7,965 bases of DNA from an uncultured Eubacteriales bacterium (GTDB taxonomy: Bacteria; Bacillota; Clostridia; Oscillospirales; Acutalibacteraceae): positions 1 to 7,965 of the forward strand of contig ONIF01000074.1 of NCBI GenBank assembly GCA_900317795.1. The letters run 5' to 3'. Below are positions 7,510 through 7,965 of this stretch, one piece after another. A program made the position numbers and the translations under genes. The notes under the pieces are model-generated. The model saw only the letters and a list, made by a program, of their open reading frames with translations, searched no databases and had not been told where the DNA came from. Within the stretch, counting starts at the first letter, position 1. Each line of letters begins with the position of its first letter.

Positions 7510-7965
7510 CATTGTCACCGCTTTCCGTATAAGTTTTCAATTTCATTTCGCTTGCTTTATAAAGTTCATCAAGGCTTACCGCCGAAACGGCAAGTGCAAT
7601 GGAATGATATATTTGTATGCGTGTTTCGGAATTTCCCATATCCGTATCAAGATTTTGTATGATATGGTATTTTTTCAGCTTTGCCAAGCAGGTACGCATT
7701 TGTGTTTTACCGAGAGGCTTTTTTAATTTCAGCGTCTTGTATTTTTCATATATGTCATCTGCCGTGATGATAACATCATCTGTATCTAAAATCTTGCGTC
7801 TTTGTTCTATGTATATCAGCCTTAAAAGCAAAAGAATGATACTTTCAAGTCTTGAAAGACGTATGCGTCCTGTGCCGAAAGAATTGTAAGCAGAGATAAT
7901 GCCGAATTCCTCAATGATATTCAGTTCATATCCCAACAATTCAAAATAAGATATAAAAATATCTC
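7484..7965 (-). CDS. jetB: Wadjet subunit JetB, KITE protein (DUF4194-like), 5' truncated by window edge
   Basis: The frame stays open to the right edge, so the true start is beyond base 7965; 159 residues are visible. A TTG at 7939 could be read as a start, but the residues before it (YFE, leading into LLGYELN) continue the conserved YFELLGYEL motif, so it is internal. The rest fits a JetB/DUF4194-like winged-helix protein: RLSRLESIILLLLRLIY, then a helix-rich linker, then LGKTQMRTCLAKLKKYHII and IQIYHSIALAVSAVSLDEL. The last 13 residues are strongly acidic. In Wadjet, JetB is the KITE-type partner that binds the kleisin JetA and the JetC heads. The assignment leans partly on its place directly before jetC; the exact Pfam family and Wadjet subtype are less sure. 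The TAA stop lies inside the start region of jetC, giving tight coupling. Confidence 0.82.
   Translation of the reverse strand, partial: DIFISYFELLGYELNIIEEFGIISAYNSFGTGRIRLSRLESIILLLLRLIYIEQRRKILDTDDVIITADDIYEKYKTLKLKKPLGKTQMRTCLAKLKKYHIIQNLDTDMGNSETRIQIYHSIALAVSAVSLDELYKASEMKLKTYTESGDNDENEEYDD

Larger units (their letters stand above)
3128..7965 (-). other. Wadjet anti-plasmid defence operon, jetB-jetC-jetD portion
   Basis: Three genes run leftward in the order jetB, jetC, jetD, every junction overlapping (jetB/jetC by 8 to 35 bp depending on the jetC start, jetC/jetD by 4 bp). This is the known order of the Wadjet operon, in which jetA comes first; it should lie just beyond the right edge together with the operon promoter. 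Wadjet limits plasmid acquisition by loop extrusion and cleavage of circular DNA. The subtype (I, II or III) cannot be decided without JetA. The JetD N-terminus and the JetC sequence look like the Firmicute versions, but that is a recollection, not a measured result. Confidence 0.88.

Overview
The window is AT-rich DNA with the compact, overlapping gene style of a low-GC Firmicute, probably a gut or rumen Clostridium/Ruminococcus-like bacterium. That assignment rests on base composition, Bacillus-like promoter and ribosome-binding sequences and general protein flavour, so it is an inference. The content is accessory and reads as part of a defence island.

Left part (1-1586, + strand): the 3' portion of a DUF234-type ATPase gene enters from the left edge and overlaps, by 4 bp, a complete HNH endonuclease gene. 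The ATPase fragment keeps a winged-helix-like segment and a PD-(D/E)XK-like C-terminal domain. The pair looks translationally coupled. Middle (1654-2985, - strand): a complete single-gene AAA_14/DUF4143 ATPase converges on the HNH gene. It also ends in a D...ExK nuclease-like motif. It has its own good promoter and Shine-Dalgarno sequence, in a 142-bp AT-rich gap that also holds a short motif repeated three times at exact 33-bp spacing.

Right part (3128-7965, - strand): jetD, jetC and a truncated jetB of a Wadjet (JetABCD) anti-plasmid system, all overlapping and transcribed leftward. jetB is cut by the right edge, and jetA is expected just beyond it. In Wadjet, JetC is an SMC/MukB-like motor, JetB the KITE subunit, JetA the kleisin, and JetD the Toprim nuclease that cuts circular DNA sensed by loop extrusion. 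The Walker A, signature and Walker B motifs of JetC and the Toprim acidic residues of JetD are all present, so the visible part appears functional.

The Wadjet module is a described system. The less-explained items are the DUF234-HNH gene pair, the two ATPases that share a nuclease-like tail design, and the phased repeat between jetD and the AAA_14 gene.
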